The position numbers and the translations under genes were made by a program. From NCBI RefSeq assembly GCF_001591045.1, contig NZ_BCUA01000005.1, positions 1 through 64,000 of the forward strand: a stretch of 64,000 nucleotides of DNA, written 5' to 3'. The notes below the pieces were generated by a model. That model was given only the letters and a program-made list of their open reading frames with translations. It had not been told where the DNA came from and did not search any database. Shown here piece after piece: positions 1-8,513 of the stretch. How positions within the stretch are numbered: position 1 is the first letter of the stretch; the number at the start of each line of letters is the position of its first letter. The DNA is from Sphingopyxis granuli NBRC 100800. GTDB taxonomy: Bacteria; Pseudomonadota; Alphaproteobacteria; Sphingomonadales; Sphingomonadaceae.

Positions 1-48
1 TCGCTTCGCTCCTCGCGGGTGACGATTTCAACTCATGTCATCATGCTC

Positions 49-167
49 TAAATCTGAACCGTTTGCCCTGAGCTTGTCGAAGGGCCGTTCTTTCTTTCCA
101 TCCATGCAGAGAAGGACGGTGCTTCGACAAGCTCAGCACGAACGGATGAAAGAGCGGTTCAGATTTA
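49..167. repeat. Palindromic repeat pair (family A) with long outer arms
   Basis: Two inverted copies of the sphingomonad repeat containing CTGAGCTTGTCGAAG (about 69-85 and its complement about 121-135) face each other. Outside them lie perfect 13-bp arms, TAAATCTGAACCG at 49-61 and its complement at 155-167, so the whole block can fold into one long hairpin. It sits just after the stop of the ECF sigma gene, which is read from the other strand. Bases 1-48 show no gene I can support. Further family A copies are near 7031 and 56819. Confidence 0.85.
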
Positions 168-179
168 ACGCCCGCTGCC

Positions 180-1052
180 CTAATGCATATGCTTCAGCTT
201 GTCGGGATTGCGCATCACATAGATGGCGACGACCTTCCCCGCCTCGACCTCCAGCGCCGTGGTCTGATATTCGCCGTCGGCTTCGCGGGTGACGAAGCCG
301 GGCAATCCGTTGATCGTCCCGACATGGACCAGCGTCGAGGCATGTTTGGCGAACAGCACGGCGAGGCTGCGATGCACCCGCATCACATGCGCGAAGCCGA
401 GCACCGGCACCATCGCCGCGGGACGCTTGCCGCCGCCGTCGGACCACAGCCCGACATCCGCCGCAAGCAGCGTGCCCAACGCCTCCATGTCGCCGCCGCG
501 CGACGCGGCGAAGAAGGCGTTGGCGATCGCGAGCCCCTGCTCGCTTTCGAGCCTGTAGCGCGGGCGCGCCTCGCGGACGTGCCTGCGCGCCCGCGCGGCG
601 AGCTGGCGCGTCGCGGCGGCGTCGCGGCCGATCGTCGCCGCGACCTCGTCGAAGCCGACGCCAAAGACGTCGTGCAGCAGGAAGGCCGCGCGTTCGAGGG
701 GGGAGAGCCGTTCGAGCGCGAGCATCAGCGGCAGCGTGACATCGTCGTCGGCCGCTTCCTCGACGAGCGGATCGGGCAGCCACGGTCCGATATAGGTCTC
801 GCGTTGGCGCCGCGCCGACTTGAGCTGGTCGAGGCACAGCCGCGTCACGGTGCGGCGCAGCCACGCCGCCGGCGCCTCGACCGCCGCGCGGTCGGTGCCG
901 AGCCAGCGGAGGAAGGCATCCTGCACCACATCCTCGGCATCGGCGACCGAGCCGAGCATGCGATAGGCGACGCGGGTCAGCAGCGGCCGCAGCGGGTCGA
1001 AACTTGCTGCCGCGTCCGCCGCCGCCACACCGGAGATGCCCGCGTCCGGCAT
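180..1052 (-). CDS. sigJ: ECF41-type RNA polymerase sigma factor with SnoaL-like C-terminal extension
   Basis: 290 residues. The first ~170 carry sigma-70 regions 2 and 4 (region 2 near AYRMLGSVADAEDVVQDAF, region 4 near LSPLERAAFLLHDVF). The last ~115 form the SnoaL-like extension of the ECF41 group. All three ECF41 signatures are visible: WLPDP in the linker, DGGGK in the extension, and NPDKL just before the C terminus. In studied ECF41 proteins the extension modulates activity in place of an anti-sigma factor. The ATG shares one base with the stop of the upstream decarboxylase gene (TGATG), so the two are probably translationally coupled. The ECF41 promoter lies upstream of that partner, implying autoregulation. 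The symbol sigJ follows common database usage and is not proven orthology. Confidence 0.92.
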   Translation of the reverse strand: MPDAGISGVAAADAAASFDPLRPLLTRVAYRMLGSVADAEDVVQDAFLRWLGTDRAAVEAPAAWLRRTVTRLCLDQLKSARRQRETYIGPWLPDPLVEEAADDDVTLPLMLALERLSPLERAAFLLHDVFGVGFDEVAATIGRDAAATRQLAARARRHVREARPRYRLESEQGLAIANAFFAASRGGDMEALGTLLAADVGLWSDGGGKRPAAMVPVLGFAHVMRVHRSLAVLFAKHASTLVHVGTINGLPGFVTREADGEYQTTALEVEAGKVVAIYVMRNPDKLKHMH

Positions 1053-1510
1053 CAGGCGGCCTTTACGGCCTTGCCGCCTTCGTACCACAGGCCGAAACCG
1101 ACGACGAGGCGGTTCCAACCGTTGATGACGTTGATCATCAGGGTCAGCTTCACCTGTTCCTCGGGCGTGAAATGCGCCTCCAGCGCCTCCCGCGCGGGTT
1201 CGTGCGCATGGTCCTGCGACAGGCGGGTCAGGGCATCGGTCCACGCGAGCGCGGCGCGTTCGCGGTCGGTGTAGACAGGCGCCTCCCGCCATGCCGCGAG
1301 CAGGTAGAGGCGCTGCTCGCTTTCGCCCTTCTCGCGCGCTTCCGCCGTATGCATGTTGATGCAGCTCGCGCAGCCATTGAGGATCGACGAGCGGATCTTC
1401 ACCAGTTCGATCAGGCTCGGCTCGAGGCTGTCCTGCGTCGCAAGCGACAGGCTCATCCATTGCTTCATCAGGGCCGGCGCGGCGGCAAAGGGGTCGGTCA
1501 CAGAGGTCAT
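1052..1510 (-). CDS. Carboxymuconolactone decarboxylase / AhpD-like protein (ECF41 partner)
   Basis: 152 residues, first gene of a two-gene operon with the ECF41 sigma factor. It carries the AhpD-type motif CASCINMH (Cys-x2-Cys-x3-His), preceded by EPSLIELVKIRSSILNG as usual in this family. The cysteine pair suggests a thiol peroxidase or redox role rather than true decarboxylation. ECF41 sigma factors are characteristically linked to COE genes (carboxymuconolactone decarboxylases, oxidoreductases, epimerases), so this is the expected target. The ATG at 1510 was chosen because AGGAGA lies a few bases upstream; a longer reading frame to 1603 would run through the promoter. Confidence 0.9.
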   Translation of the reverse strand: MTSVTDPFAAAPALMKQWMSLSLATQDSLEPSLIELVKIRSSILNGCASCINMHTAEAREKGESEQRLYLLAAWREAPVYTDRERAALAWTDALTRLSQDHAHEPAREALEAHFTPEEQVKLTLMINVINGWNRLVVGFGLWYEGGKAVKAA

Positions 1511-1542
1511 CGCATGTCTCCTTGGCTTGAACATACGAACAT

Positions 1543-1569
1543 GACGAGCGACGCGCGGACATTGTGACA
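1543..1569 (-). promoter_or_regulatory. ECF41-type promoter
   Basis: On the minus strand, TGTCACA (1569-1563), a 16-bp spacer and CGTC (1546-1543) match the published ECF41 promoter consensus exactly, including spacing. It lies about 33 bp before the decarboxylase ATG. The sigma factor therefore probably transcribes its own operon. Confidence 0.85.
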
Positions 1570-1777
1570 TGCCGGCGGAAAATAATCGCATTCGCACCGT
1601 CATGGTCCCCCTCCCGGTAAAGCCGCTCCCCGGCGAAAGCCCGGGTCCATGTTCGGTCGCGCTGCGCCACGTGGCCTGGCAAGCTCAAGGTCGTCTTCGA
1701 GGCTGCGCGCGCGGCGCTATGCAACGGGCCGCGCTTGACCTAACACATGCCATCGACAGCGAAGGAGGGATTTGGTC

Positions 1778-2155
1778 ATGAAATTTCTCGATGGTTACGC
1801 CGAACAGGCCTATGCGCTGCTGCGCATCGTCGCGGGGCTGATGTTCCTCGCGCACGGGGTGCAGAAATTCTTCAATTTTCCGACGGCCTTCCCGATGCCG
1901 CTCAACCCGATGCTGAGCGCGGCGGGAGCGATCGAGCTGGTCGCGGGCGGGCTGATCGTCATCGGCCTGTTCACGCGTCCCGCCGCCTTCGTCGCCAGCG
2001 GCATGGCGGCGGTCGGATACTGGATGGTCCACGGCAGCAAGGATATCTTCCCGATCGTCAACGGCGGCGAGACGATCGCGCTCTATTGCTTCCTCTTCCT
2101 GTTCGTCGCGACCCGCGGCGCGGGCATCTGGAGCGTCGACGCGGCGCGCGGATAG
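1778..2155 (+). CDS. DoxX family integral membrane protein
   Basis: 125 residues with about four hydrophobic helices (LLRIVAGLMFLAHGVQKFF at the N terminus, then near residues 48-66, 74-90 and 102-118). The N-terminal helix with HGVQK is typical of DoxX/DoxD-like proteins, some of which pair with thiol-handling or oxidase subunits. ATG 1778 is preceded by GGAGG at 1764-1768 (spacing 9). The in-frame TTG six bases upstream is less likely. It is a single gene, followed by a strong hairpin. The upstream region (1570-1777) holds no other gene I can support. Function beyond the family is unknown. Confidence 0.88.
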   Translation: MKFLDGYAEQAYALLRIVAGLMFLAHGVQKFFNFPTAFPMPLNPMLSAAGAIELVAGGLIVIGLFTRPAAFVASGMAAVGYWMVHGSKDIFPIVNGGETIALYCFLFLFVATRGAGIWSVDAARG

Positions 2156-2174
2156 CTGGGGGCCGGCAAAGATC

Positions 2175-2200
2175 GGGGGCAGCCCTTGCGGGCCGCCCCC
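2175..2200. terminator. Hairpin between convergent genes
   Basis: GGGGGC-A-GCCC, loop TTGC, GGGC-C-GCCCCC: an almost perfect 11-bp stem. It lies between doxX (plus) and the DUF6607 gene (minus) and could terminate both. No U tract follows on either side. Confidence 0.55.
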
Positions 2201-2232
2201 AGTTGCGGGCTTCACATGCGTGAAGGGAGAGA

Positions 2233-3207
2233 TCAAAGCGTCTTCGTGTTGGTCTCGATCAGCTTCTTCGCCTCGGCGATCGCCTTGGCTGTGGTCAGCT
2301 TCCTTTCCTGAACCTCGTCGGCGATCTCGAGCAGGCGGCCGCTGACGACGGTGCCGGTATCGGCCTGTTCCTCGATGGCGATGCCGCCCTTCTCGCGCGC
2401 GACGCGATCCCATTCGGCGCGCACGGCGGCCCAATAATCCCTGGTCGCGGCCCAATAATCGTCGGCCGCCTTCACATCGTAATCGTCATATTTGATATAG
2501 GTGTTGAGGACATATTCCTGGACGATCGGGACGAGCTTGCCGCCCTTGATCCCCATCTTCGTATTATCCTGCCAGTGGATCCAGCCATCGGGCGACAGTT
2601 GGTGGCGGTTGATCGAATAATAGCGGTCATAGGCGGGGTTGCGGACCGCGTCGCGGCGCGCGAGCGGGCGCCACGTCCAGTTGGAGCGCCAGCGGCGGAT
2701 GCCGGCCTGCGTCTCGAACTGGCCCCAGCCGCCATAGCGCGGGCTGTCGTCGACCTGCCACACCGTCTGCGACCAGCGGCCGGTGCGCATCTTCTCGGGA
2801 ACATCCTCCCATTGCCAGCGGTTGCGGTCGGCATAGACGAGCACCCGCGCCGGTTCGTATTCCCAATCCTGCCGCCAATGCTTGATGACGAAGGTCTTGT
2901 CGTTGTCGTCGGTGATGACCAGCATGTGCTGGAGCACGATCCGGCGCCCCGTGTCCTCGATCACCCGGACGACCTCGTTGCCCCCCGACCGCTTCGGTTC
3001 CAGCACCTCGTAGGTGGGGTCCCAGCGCGTCGATTCCTGCATGTTGAAGCCGACGTGATAATTGCCCGCCATCGCCAGGATGTCGGCCCGGTCGCGCTCG
3101 AAATTCGCGGCGGCTTCCTCGGCCGCGATCGGCGGATGCGCCGAAGCGGCGACGGGCAGCGCGGCGGCGAGGATCAGCGCGGCGGCGAACGGGCGAAATC
3201 GGGTCAT
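2233..3207 (-). CDS. DUF6607 family exported protein
   Basis: 324 residues with a signal peptide (MTRFRPFAAALILAAALPVA, cleavage probably after ASA). The mature part is rich in Trp and Tyr and shows motifs I associate with DUF6607 (GNYHVGFNMQES, KHWRQDWEYEP, VWQVDDSPRYGG). The biochemical function is not known. It starts 26 bp after the stop of the TonB-dependent receptor gene on the same strand, so it is probably in the same Fur-controlled transcript with a periplasmic or surface role in iron/heme acquisition; that role is inferred from context only. ATG 3207 has GGAAGAAG upstream. Longer frames from 3387 would overlap the receptor gene. Confidence 0.85.
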   Translation of the reverse strand: MTRFRPFAAALILAAALPVAASAHPPIAAEEAAANFERDRADILAMAGNYHVGFNMQESTRWDPTYEVLEPKRSGGNEVVRVIEDTGRRIVLQHMLVITDDNDKTFVIKHWRQDWEYEPARVLVYADRNRWQWEDVPEKMRTGRWSQTVWQVDDSPRYGGWGQFETQAGIRRWRSNWTWRPLARRDAVRNPAYDRYYSINRHQLSPDGWIHWQDNTKMGIKGGKLVPIVQEYVLNTYIKYDDYDVKAADDYWAATRDYWAAVRAEWDRVAREKGGIAIEEQADTGTVVSGRLLEIADEVQERKLTTAKAIAEAKKLIETNTKTL

Positions 3208-3233
3208 GGTGCAGTCTTCTTCCGGTTTGACGA

Positions 3234-5504
3234 TCAGAAACGATAGCTCAGCGACACGCTCGCGTTGCGGCCGGGCTGGGTATAGGCATCGGCGCTGGCG
3301 GGCGCGACGAAGGTCGGCGGCGTCCCCGGCGGCGATCCCGCCGGCGGCGGAACCGCGGTCATCGCCAGGCTGCGCACATCGCTCCACCAGCTGTATTTCC
3401 TGTCGAGGATGTTGAAGATGCCGCCGCGCAGCGTCAGCCCGTCGGTGATCCGCACGAAGGCGGTCGCGTCAAGGATGGTGAAATCGTCGGGGCGGAAACA
3501 TTCGGTGGAACAGACACCCGCGGCGCGCGAGGCTTCCTTGCGGGCGCTGTGCGTCATGATGATCTGGCCGCCGAAGCGCCCCTGCCCCGGCTCGCGCCAG
3601 CCGACGCCGGCGACGAGCTTGAGCGGATCGACGCTCGACAGCGGCGAGCGGGCGCCAGACGGGTCGATCACGTCGCCCTTGGCATAGGATAGGGCGAGCG
3701 TCGTATATAGGCCGGACGACGCCCGCCCCTCGAACCGCGCCTCGGCCCCCTTGACCCTGACGCGATCGAGATTGACGAACTGGAATATGGTCGGGTCGGC
3801 CGCGGTGCCGCTGCCCCCCACATCTTCCTGACTGATGAAATCCTTGTAGCGCGCCGAAAAGGCGGTGACGTCGAGGCTGACATGGTCGCTTGAGAAACGC
3901 ACGCCGCCTTCGAAGCTCTCGCTGCGCTCGGGTCCCAGGTCGGGGTTCGGCGCCGAGGTGTAGCCGAAAGCCAGATTCTCGAAGAACTGGTTCACCTCGC
4001 CCGGCTCGGGCGCCTTGAAACCGGTCGCATAGTTGGCGAACAGCCGCACCTCGTCGGTGATCTTCCACACCGCCCCGAACTTGGGCGACAGGCGCGATCC
4101 GTCCTGCCCGGCGCCGGTGAAGCCTGGAAGCAACGGGTCGTTGCGCGGCGACAGGTCGTACCAGTCGAAGCGCAACGCCGGATAGAGCGTCAGCCGTCCG
4201 TCGGCGATCGAAATCTCGTCGCCGACGAACAGGCCCGCGCGCGTGAAGTCGGTGGTCGGAAAGGCACGGGTCGGAAAGACCTCGCCCATCGGCGGGACGG
4301 TCCCGTCGCGCACGCCGCGCTGGCGCGTCTTGCTGATATCGCCGCCGAACACCAGCCGGTGCGCGATCGCGCCGGTGGCAAAGTCGGCGCGGGCGTCGGC
4401 CGATGCGCCGAACACGCGGTTTTCGAAGGTGTTCAGGCGTTCGCGGTCGACCGCCGGGGTGCGATCCTCGTCGGTGAACTGCCGGTCCTCGCCGTCCTGC
4501 CAATAGAGGGCGACCCGCGCGAAATCGATCGCGCCCTCGCCCTGCCAGCTCCAGTCGAGCGACACGCGCTTGCGCTGCCCCGTGTCGCGCGCCTCGAGCA
4601 GCTCGACCGTCGGGCTGAGCCCGGTCAGCCCCTCGGTGAACAGGCGCGTGTCGAGATATTCGCCGGTCAGCCGCAGCTTGTGGCCGTTCGCGGGATCATA
4701 GACGATGCGGCCGAGCAGCGCGTCGGAGCGGCCGTCCTGCGGATTGGGTTCGGTGCGCGCCGTGCCGGTGCCGCCGACCGTCCCCTTGTTGTCGAGTTCC
4801 TTGTAGTCGCGCCGCGTATAGGCCGCCATCGCCGACCAGTCGCCGCTACGCCCGGCGAGGATCAGTGTTTCGCTGAACTCCTCGTCGGCGCTGCTGTAGG
4901 CGGCGCGGGCGAGGCCGCCGACGCTCTTGCCACCCTCCAGGAAATCGGCCGGATCGGCGGTGATGAAGCTGACCGCGCCGGCGAGCCCGTCGCTGCCGTA
5001 GAGCGCCGACGAGGGGCCGCGCAATATCTCGACCGACTTGACGAGGCCTAGGTCGACATAGTCGCCGCGCCCCGCCGCCTGCGCGCCGAAACTGAAGCCG
5101 TCGGGAACGCGGACGCCGTCGACCTGGATCAGGACGCGGTTGCCGCCGATGCCGCGGATGTTGAAGCTGTCGTTGCCCGAGCGCCCCGTCGCGCTGAGCG
5201 CCGCGTTGAACCGCGCGGGCTGGCGCTGGACGCTGACGCCGGGTTCGAAGCGGACGAGGTCGCGGATGTCGGTGACGAGTTCGTCGGCCATCTGCTCGTC
5301 GGTCTTGACGGTGACGGTGGCCGGAACATCCTCCGCCTTCGTCGCGATGCGCGTCGCGGTGACGACGATGTGATTTTTGCGCGCGAGCCAATAGGCGCCG
5401 TCATTGTCCTGCGCGACCGCGGGCGCCGCCGTGACGGCGAGCGCGAGACCGAGCGCCGCGCCGGCGGCGAGACGGGCAGCGGATGACGGGCGGTGGCTGA
5501 TCAA
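3234..5504 (-). CDS. TonB-dependent receptor, heme/hemoglobin type
   Basis: 756 residues. An N-terminal signal peptide (about residues 1-31, ending AVAQ) is followed by a plug domain with NHIVVTATR near residue 44 (TonB-box-like region) and IRGIGGNRVLIQVDGVRVP. A beta barrel runs to the end and finishes in aromatic YRF. FKAP followed by PNPDLGPE resembles the FRAP/NPDL signature of heme receptors, but the ligand is not proven. The start is TTG at 5504 with AGGGGAAG just upstream; no ATG precedes the signal peptide. It is the first gene of an operon with the DUF6607 gene and lies directly behind a Fur-like palindrome. Confidence 0.9.
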   Translation of the reverse strand: MISHRPSSAARLAAGAALGLALAVTAAPAVAQDNDGAYWLARKNHIVVTATRIATKAEDVPATVTVKTDEQMADELVTDIRDLVRFEPGVSVQRQPARFNAALSATGRSGNDSFNIRGIGGNRVLIQVDGVRVPDGFSFGAQAAGRGDYVDLGLVKSVEILRGPSSALYGSDGLAGAVSFITADPADFLEGGKSVGGLARAAYSSADEEFSETLILAGRSGDWSAMAAYTRRDYKELDNKGTVGGTGTARTEPNPQDGRSDALLGRIVYDPANGHKLRLTGEYLDTRLFTEGLTGLSPTVELLEARDTGQRKRVSLDWSWQGEGAIDFARVALYWQDGEDRQFTDEDRTPAVDRERLNTFENRVFGASADARADFATGAIAHRLVFGGDISKTRQRGVRDGTVPPMGEVFPTRAFPTTDFTRAGLFVGDEISIADGRLTLYPALRFDWYDLSPRNDPLLPGFTGAGQDGSRLSPKFGAVWKITDEVRLFANYATGFKAPEPGEVNQFFENLAFGYTSAPNPDLGPERSESFEGGVRFSSDHVSLDVTAFSARYKDFISQEDVGGSGTAADPTIFQFVNLDRVRVKGAEARFEGRASSGLYTTLALSYAKGDVIDPSGARSPLSSVDPLKLVAGVGWREPGQGRFGGQIIMTHSARKEASRAAGVCSTECFRPDDFTILDATAFVRITDGLTLRGGIFNILDRKYSWWSDVRSLAMTAVPPPAGSPPGTPPTFVAPASADAYTQPGRNASVSLSYRF

Positions 5505-5521
5505 TTCTCTTCCCCTAAATG

Positions 5522-5540
5522 ATTGCGATTGATTCGCAAT
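5522..5540. promoter_or_regulatory. Fur-like operator for the TonB receptor operon
   Basis: ATTGCGATTGATTCGCAAT is a perfect 7-5-7 palindrome 18 bp upstream of the receptor start codon. Its form and position fit an alphaproteobacterial Fur/Irr-type iron box. Which regulator binds is inferred. Confidence 0.65.
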
Positions 5541-5579
5541 AGCGTCGCCCTAGAGGCGGCCGATCACAGGGTCAAGAAT

Positions 5580-5598
5580 GATATTGAGAATCGTTTGC
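5580..5598. promoter_or_regulatory. Second Fur-box-like site
   Basis: GATATTGAGAATCGTTTGC matches 14 of 19 positions of the classical Fur box GATAATGATAATCATTATC. With the site at 5522 it would give tandem iron boxes in the receptor promoter region. The remaining 5600-5850 DNA shows no gene; the small frames there have no recognisable product. Confidence 0.45.
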
Positions 5599-5851
5599 GT
5601 AATATTGTGGGGAGCAGGCGGAAAGACCCGCGGCCGTCTCCGCGGTTCGGGGCGATCTGAAAGGACTTTCCTAAAATATCGCGGCGTGCCAGCCTTCGCA
5701 TGGCGCTTTCGCTTTTCGGACGAGCAGCTTTCGTTGAAAGCCATGCGGCAGGCCGCGCCGCCATGCCAAGAAAGGAAGCAAGCTCGCCAAGGCAGCGAGG
5801 ACGAATTCCGTAATCATTGAAAAGACGAATCGCCTTGGCGTGAAAATCCAC

Positions 5852-5936
5852 GTGCTCCCGCGAAGGCGGGAGCCCAGAGCGGCGAAAAGCCTGCGCCGGT
5901 GTCAGGATGCTCCGGCCCCCGCCTGCGCGGGGACAC
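5852..5936. repeat. Palindromic repeat pair (family D)
   Basis: Two facing copies of a repeat built on CCCGC-N-AGGCGGG (5852-5880 and 5907-5936), each a short hairpin, separated by about 26 bp. The same family recurs at 40905-40988. It lies between the end of phoH and the receptor promoter and may act as a transcript end. Confidence 0.75.
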
Positions 5937-5983
5937 CCAGCCGCGAGCACCGGAAGACCGTCAGAGCGGAATGCTGACCGGCC

Positions 5984-6991
5984 CTAAGCCCCCGGCCCCT
6001 CATAGGCCTCGACGATCCGCCCGACGATCGGGTGGCGGACGACGTCGGCGGCGGTGAATCGGCTGACGTTGATCCCCTCGATCCCTTCGAGCCGCGCGAC
6101 CGCGTCGGCCAGCCCGGACGTCGCGGGTGCGGGCAGGTCGACCTGCTTGGGGTCGCCGCAGATCACCATGCGGCTGTTCATGCCGAAGCGCGTCAGGAAC
6201 ATCTTCATCTGCGGGATGGTGGTGTTCTGCGCCTCGTCGAGGATGATGAAGGCGTCGGCGAGCGTGCGGCCGCGCATGAAGGCGAGCGGCGCGATCTCGA
6301 TCTCGCCGCTCGCGATCCGGCGCTCGACCTGCTCGGCGGGCAGGCAGTCGTGGAGCGCGTCGTAGAGCGGGCGCAGATAGGGATCGACCTTTTCCTTCAT
6401 GTCACCGGGCAGGAAACCCAGCTTCTCGCCCGCCTCGACCGCGGGGCGCGACAGGATCAGGCGCTGGACGCTGCCGGTGATGAGCTGCGCCACCGCCTGC
6501 GCGACCGCGAGATAGGTCTTGCCGGTACCCGCCGGGCCGAGCGCGAAGATCACGTCGTCGCGCGCGAGCGCCTGCATATAGGGGACCTGCGACGGCGCGC
6601 GCGGGACGATCGTCTTCTTGCGCGTGCGGATCATCACCGCCGGCGCCTCCGCCGCTTCGTGGCGGATGATGCCGTCGAGCGTCGGCTGCGCGGTCATCGC
6701 GATCACCGCGTCGACCAGCCCGACGTCGATCTCCTCGCCGCGCTCGATCCGGCCATAGAGTTCAGTGAGCACGTCGCGCGCGCGCGCCGCGGCCTCGGCC
6801 TCCCCCTCGATCTGCACCCGATTGCCGCGCGCCGAAATATAGACGCCGAGCCGGTTCTCGATCGCGACGAGATTGCGGTCGAACTCGCCGAAGAGGATGC
6901 CCAACAATTGTGTCCGCTCGAACTCCGCCGTCAATCGGACGCGGTCGCCGGGTTCGGCGGGCGTTGCGGCGGTCAGCGGGCGTTTGGACAC
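5984..6991 (-). CDS. phoH: PhoH-like (YbeZ-type) ATPase
   Basis: 335 residues. The N-terminal region (about 20-90) resembles a KH-like fold (RGNRVQIEGEAEAAARARDV). The PhoH ATPase domain has Walker A LGPAGTGKT at 151-159, LSRPAVEAGEKLGFLPGD, Walker B IILDEAQN near 250 and an ICGDPKQ motif. Proteins of this type work with the ribosome maturation endonuclease YbeY. It follows miaB on the same strand across a 150-bp repeat-filled gap. Oddly, ybeY is not next: the downstream DNA is the repeat and the iron-receptor promoter. Confidence 0.93.
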   Translation of the reverse strand: MSKRPLTAATPAEPGDRVRLTAEFERTQLLGILFGEFDRNLVAIENRLGVYISARGNRVQIEGEAEAAARARDVLTELYGRIERGEEIDVGLVDAVIAMTAQPTLDGIIRHEAAEAPAVMIRTRKKTIVPRAPSQVPYMQALARDDVIFALGPAGTGKTYLAVAQAVAQLITGSVQRLILSRPAVEAGEKLGFLPGDMKEKVDPYLRPLYDALHDCLPAEQVERRIASGEIEIAPLAFMRGRTLADAFIILDEAQNTTIPQMKMFLTRFGMNSRMVICGDPKQVDLPAPATSGLADAVARLEGIEGINVSRFTAADVVRHPIVGRIVEAYEGPGA

Positions 6992-7030
6992 GTGGGCAGG
7001 ACTCCTTGAACCAAGTTCAGCGAAATAAAA

Positions 7031-7118
7031 CCGTTCGCCCTGAGCTTGTCGAAGGGCCGTATTTTCTTTTGACGTCGCAACAAGAAGGACGGTGCTTCGA
7101 CAAGCTCAGCACGAACGG
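7031..7118. repeat. Palindromic repeat pair (family A)
   Basis: Facing copies of CCGTTCGCCCTGAGCTTGTC at 7031 and its complement ending at 7118, with A/T-rich outer flanks that can also pair (GAAATAAAA and TTTTTGTTTC). It fills the gap between miaB and phoH and can form a large hairpin in the transcript, possibly attenuating readthrough into phoH. Confidence 0.8.
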
Positions 7119-7141
7119 AGTTTTTGTTTCAGCGGATCGCA

Positions 7142-8506
7142 CTAGGCAACTTCTTCCATCAGCAGTTCGGCGCCGAGACTGTTCGGACCCGCCGAGGTGA
7201 CCCGCACCTCGACCATGTCGCCGATCGCGAGGCCCGGCGCGGTGACGTGCACCGACTGGAGCCAGGGCGACTTGCCGATGAGCTGGCCGTCATGCTTGCC
7301 GCGACGTTCAAGGAGCAGGCGCGTCGCCCGCCCCACCGTCCGCTCGTTGAACGCCTGCTGCTGTTCGTTGAGCAGCGCCTGAAGCCGCTGGAGCCGGTCG
7401 TTCATCACCCCCTCTTCGACCTGTCCGTCCATCGTCGCGGCGGGGGTGCCGGGACGGCGCGAATATTTGAAGCTGTAGGCCATCGCATATTGCGTGGAGC
7501 GGACGATGGCGAGCGTCGCCTCGAAATCCGCTTCGCTCTCGCCCGGAAAGCCGACGATGAAGTCGCCGGAGATCGCGATGTCGGGCCGCGCGGCGCGGAC
7601 GCGCTCGATGACCCGCAAATAGGATTCGACGCTATGGCTGCGGTTCATCGCCGCGAGGATGCGATCGCTGCCCGCCTGCACCGGCAGGTGGAGAAAGGGC
7701 ATCAGCTTGTCGACCTCGCCATGCGCGGCGATCAGCCCGTCGGTCATGTCGTTCGGATGGCTGGTCGTATAGCGGATGCGTTCGAGCCCGTCCTCCTTCG
7801 CCAGTTCGCGGATCAGCCCGTCGAGCCCGATCGCGCGCCCCCGCTCGTCCTCGCCGTCCCACGCGTTGACATTCTGGCCGAGCAGCGTGATCTCCCGCAC
7901 CCCGCCCGCGACCAGCGCGCGCGCTTCGGCGATCAGGTCCGCGAAGGGCCGGCTCGTCTCGGCGCCGCGCGTGTAGGGCACGACGCAATAGGTGCAGAAT
8001 TTGTCGCAACCCTCCTGCACGGTCAGGAAAGCGGTCGGGCGCTGGCCGCCGGCGCGCTTCGGCAGCGCGCCGAACTTGCTGTCGAGCGGCATGTCGAGGT
8101 CGATCGCCTTCTCGCCCCGTTGGGCGCGGGCGATCAGGTCGGGCAGGCGGTGATAGGCTTGCGGACCGACGACGACATCGACGCTCGGCGCGCGGCGCGC
8201 GATCTCCGCCCCTTCGGCCTGCGCGACGCAGCCCGCGACCGCGATCGTCGGACGGCTGCCGTCCTCGCGCTTCAGCCGGCCGATGTCCGAATAAACCTTC
8301 TCGGCCGCCTTTTCGCGGATGTGGCAGGTGTTGAGGACGACGAGGTCGGCGTCGGCGCCCTCAGCGGCGGCGGCATAGCCCCCGGCCTCCAGCATCTCGG
8401 CCATGCGCTCGCCGTCATAGACGTTCATCTGGCAGCCGAAGGATCTGACGCGAAAGGTCTTGCCGGGACCCGGGACAGGCTTGCGGGCGGGAGAGTCGAA
8501 TGTCAT
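7142..8506 (-). CDS. miaB: tRNA-2-methylthio-N6-dimethylallyladenosine synthase MiaB
   Basis: 454 residues, a normal length. It is a radical-SAM methylthiotransferase that adds the 2-methylthio group to i6A37 in tRNAs reading UNN codons. The N-terminal UPF0004 domain has the three auxiliary-cluster cysteines C25, C61 and C93. The radical-SAM motif is C167-x3-C171-x2-C174 (CDKFCTYC). A C-terminal TRAM domain (GRATRLLLERRGKHDGQLIG onward) ends at the stop. The start lies 7 bp after the plsC stop on the same strand, so the genes are cotranscribed in the fur-plsC-miaB run. Confidence 0.97.
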   Translation of the reverse strand: MTFDSPARKPVPGPGKTFRVRSFGCQMNVYDGERMAEMLEAGGYAAAAEGADADLVVLNTCHIREKAAEKVYSDIGRLKREDGSRPTIAVAGCVAQAEGAEIARRAPSVDVVVGPQAYHRLPDLIARAQRGEKAIDLDMPLDSKFGALPKRAGGQRPTAFLTVQEGCDKFCTYCVVPYTRGAETSRPFADLIAEARALVAGGVREITLLGQNVNAWDGEDERGRAIGLDGLIRELAKEDGLERIRYTTSHPNDMTDGLIAAHGEVDKLMPFLHLPVQAGSDRILAAMNRSHSVESYLRVIERVRAARPDIAISGDFIVGFPGESEADFEATLAIVRSTQYAMAYSFKYSRRPGTPAATMDGQVEEGVMNDRLQRLQALLNEQQQAFNERTVGRATRLLLERRGKHDGQLIGKSPWLQSVHVTAPGLAIGDMVEVRVTSAGPNSLGAELLMEEVA

Positions 8507-8513
8507 CGGCGCG

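Noticed and set aside
1-292. Short plus-strand frame starting at 35
   Set aside because: It is mostly translated family A repeat and runs into the sigma-factor gene on the other strand.
5564-5950. Small open frames in the gap between phoH and the receptor gene
   Set aside because: They cross Fur-like boxes and a palindromic repeat and show no family features.
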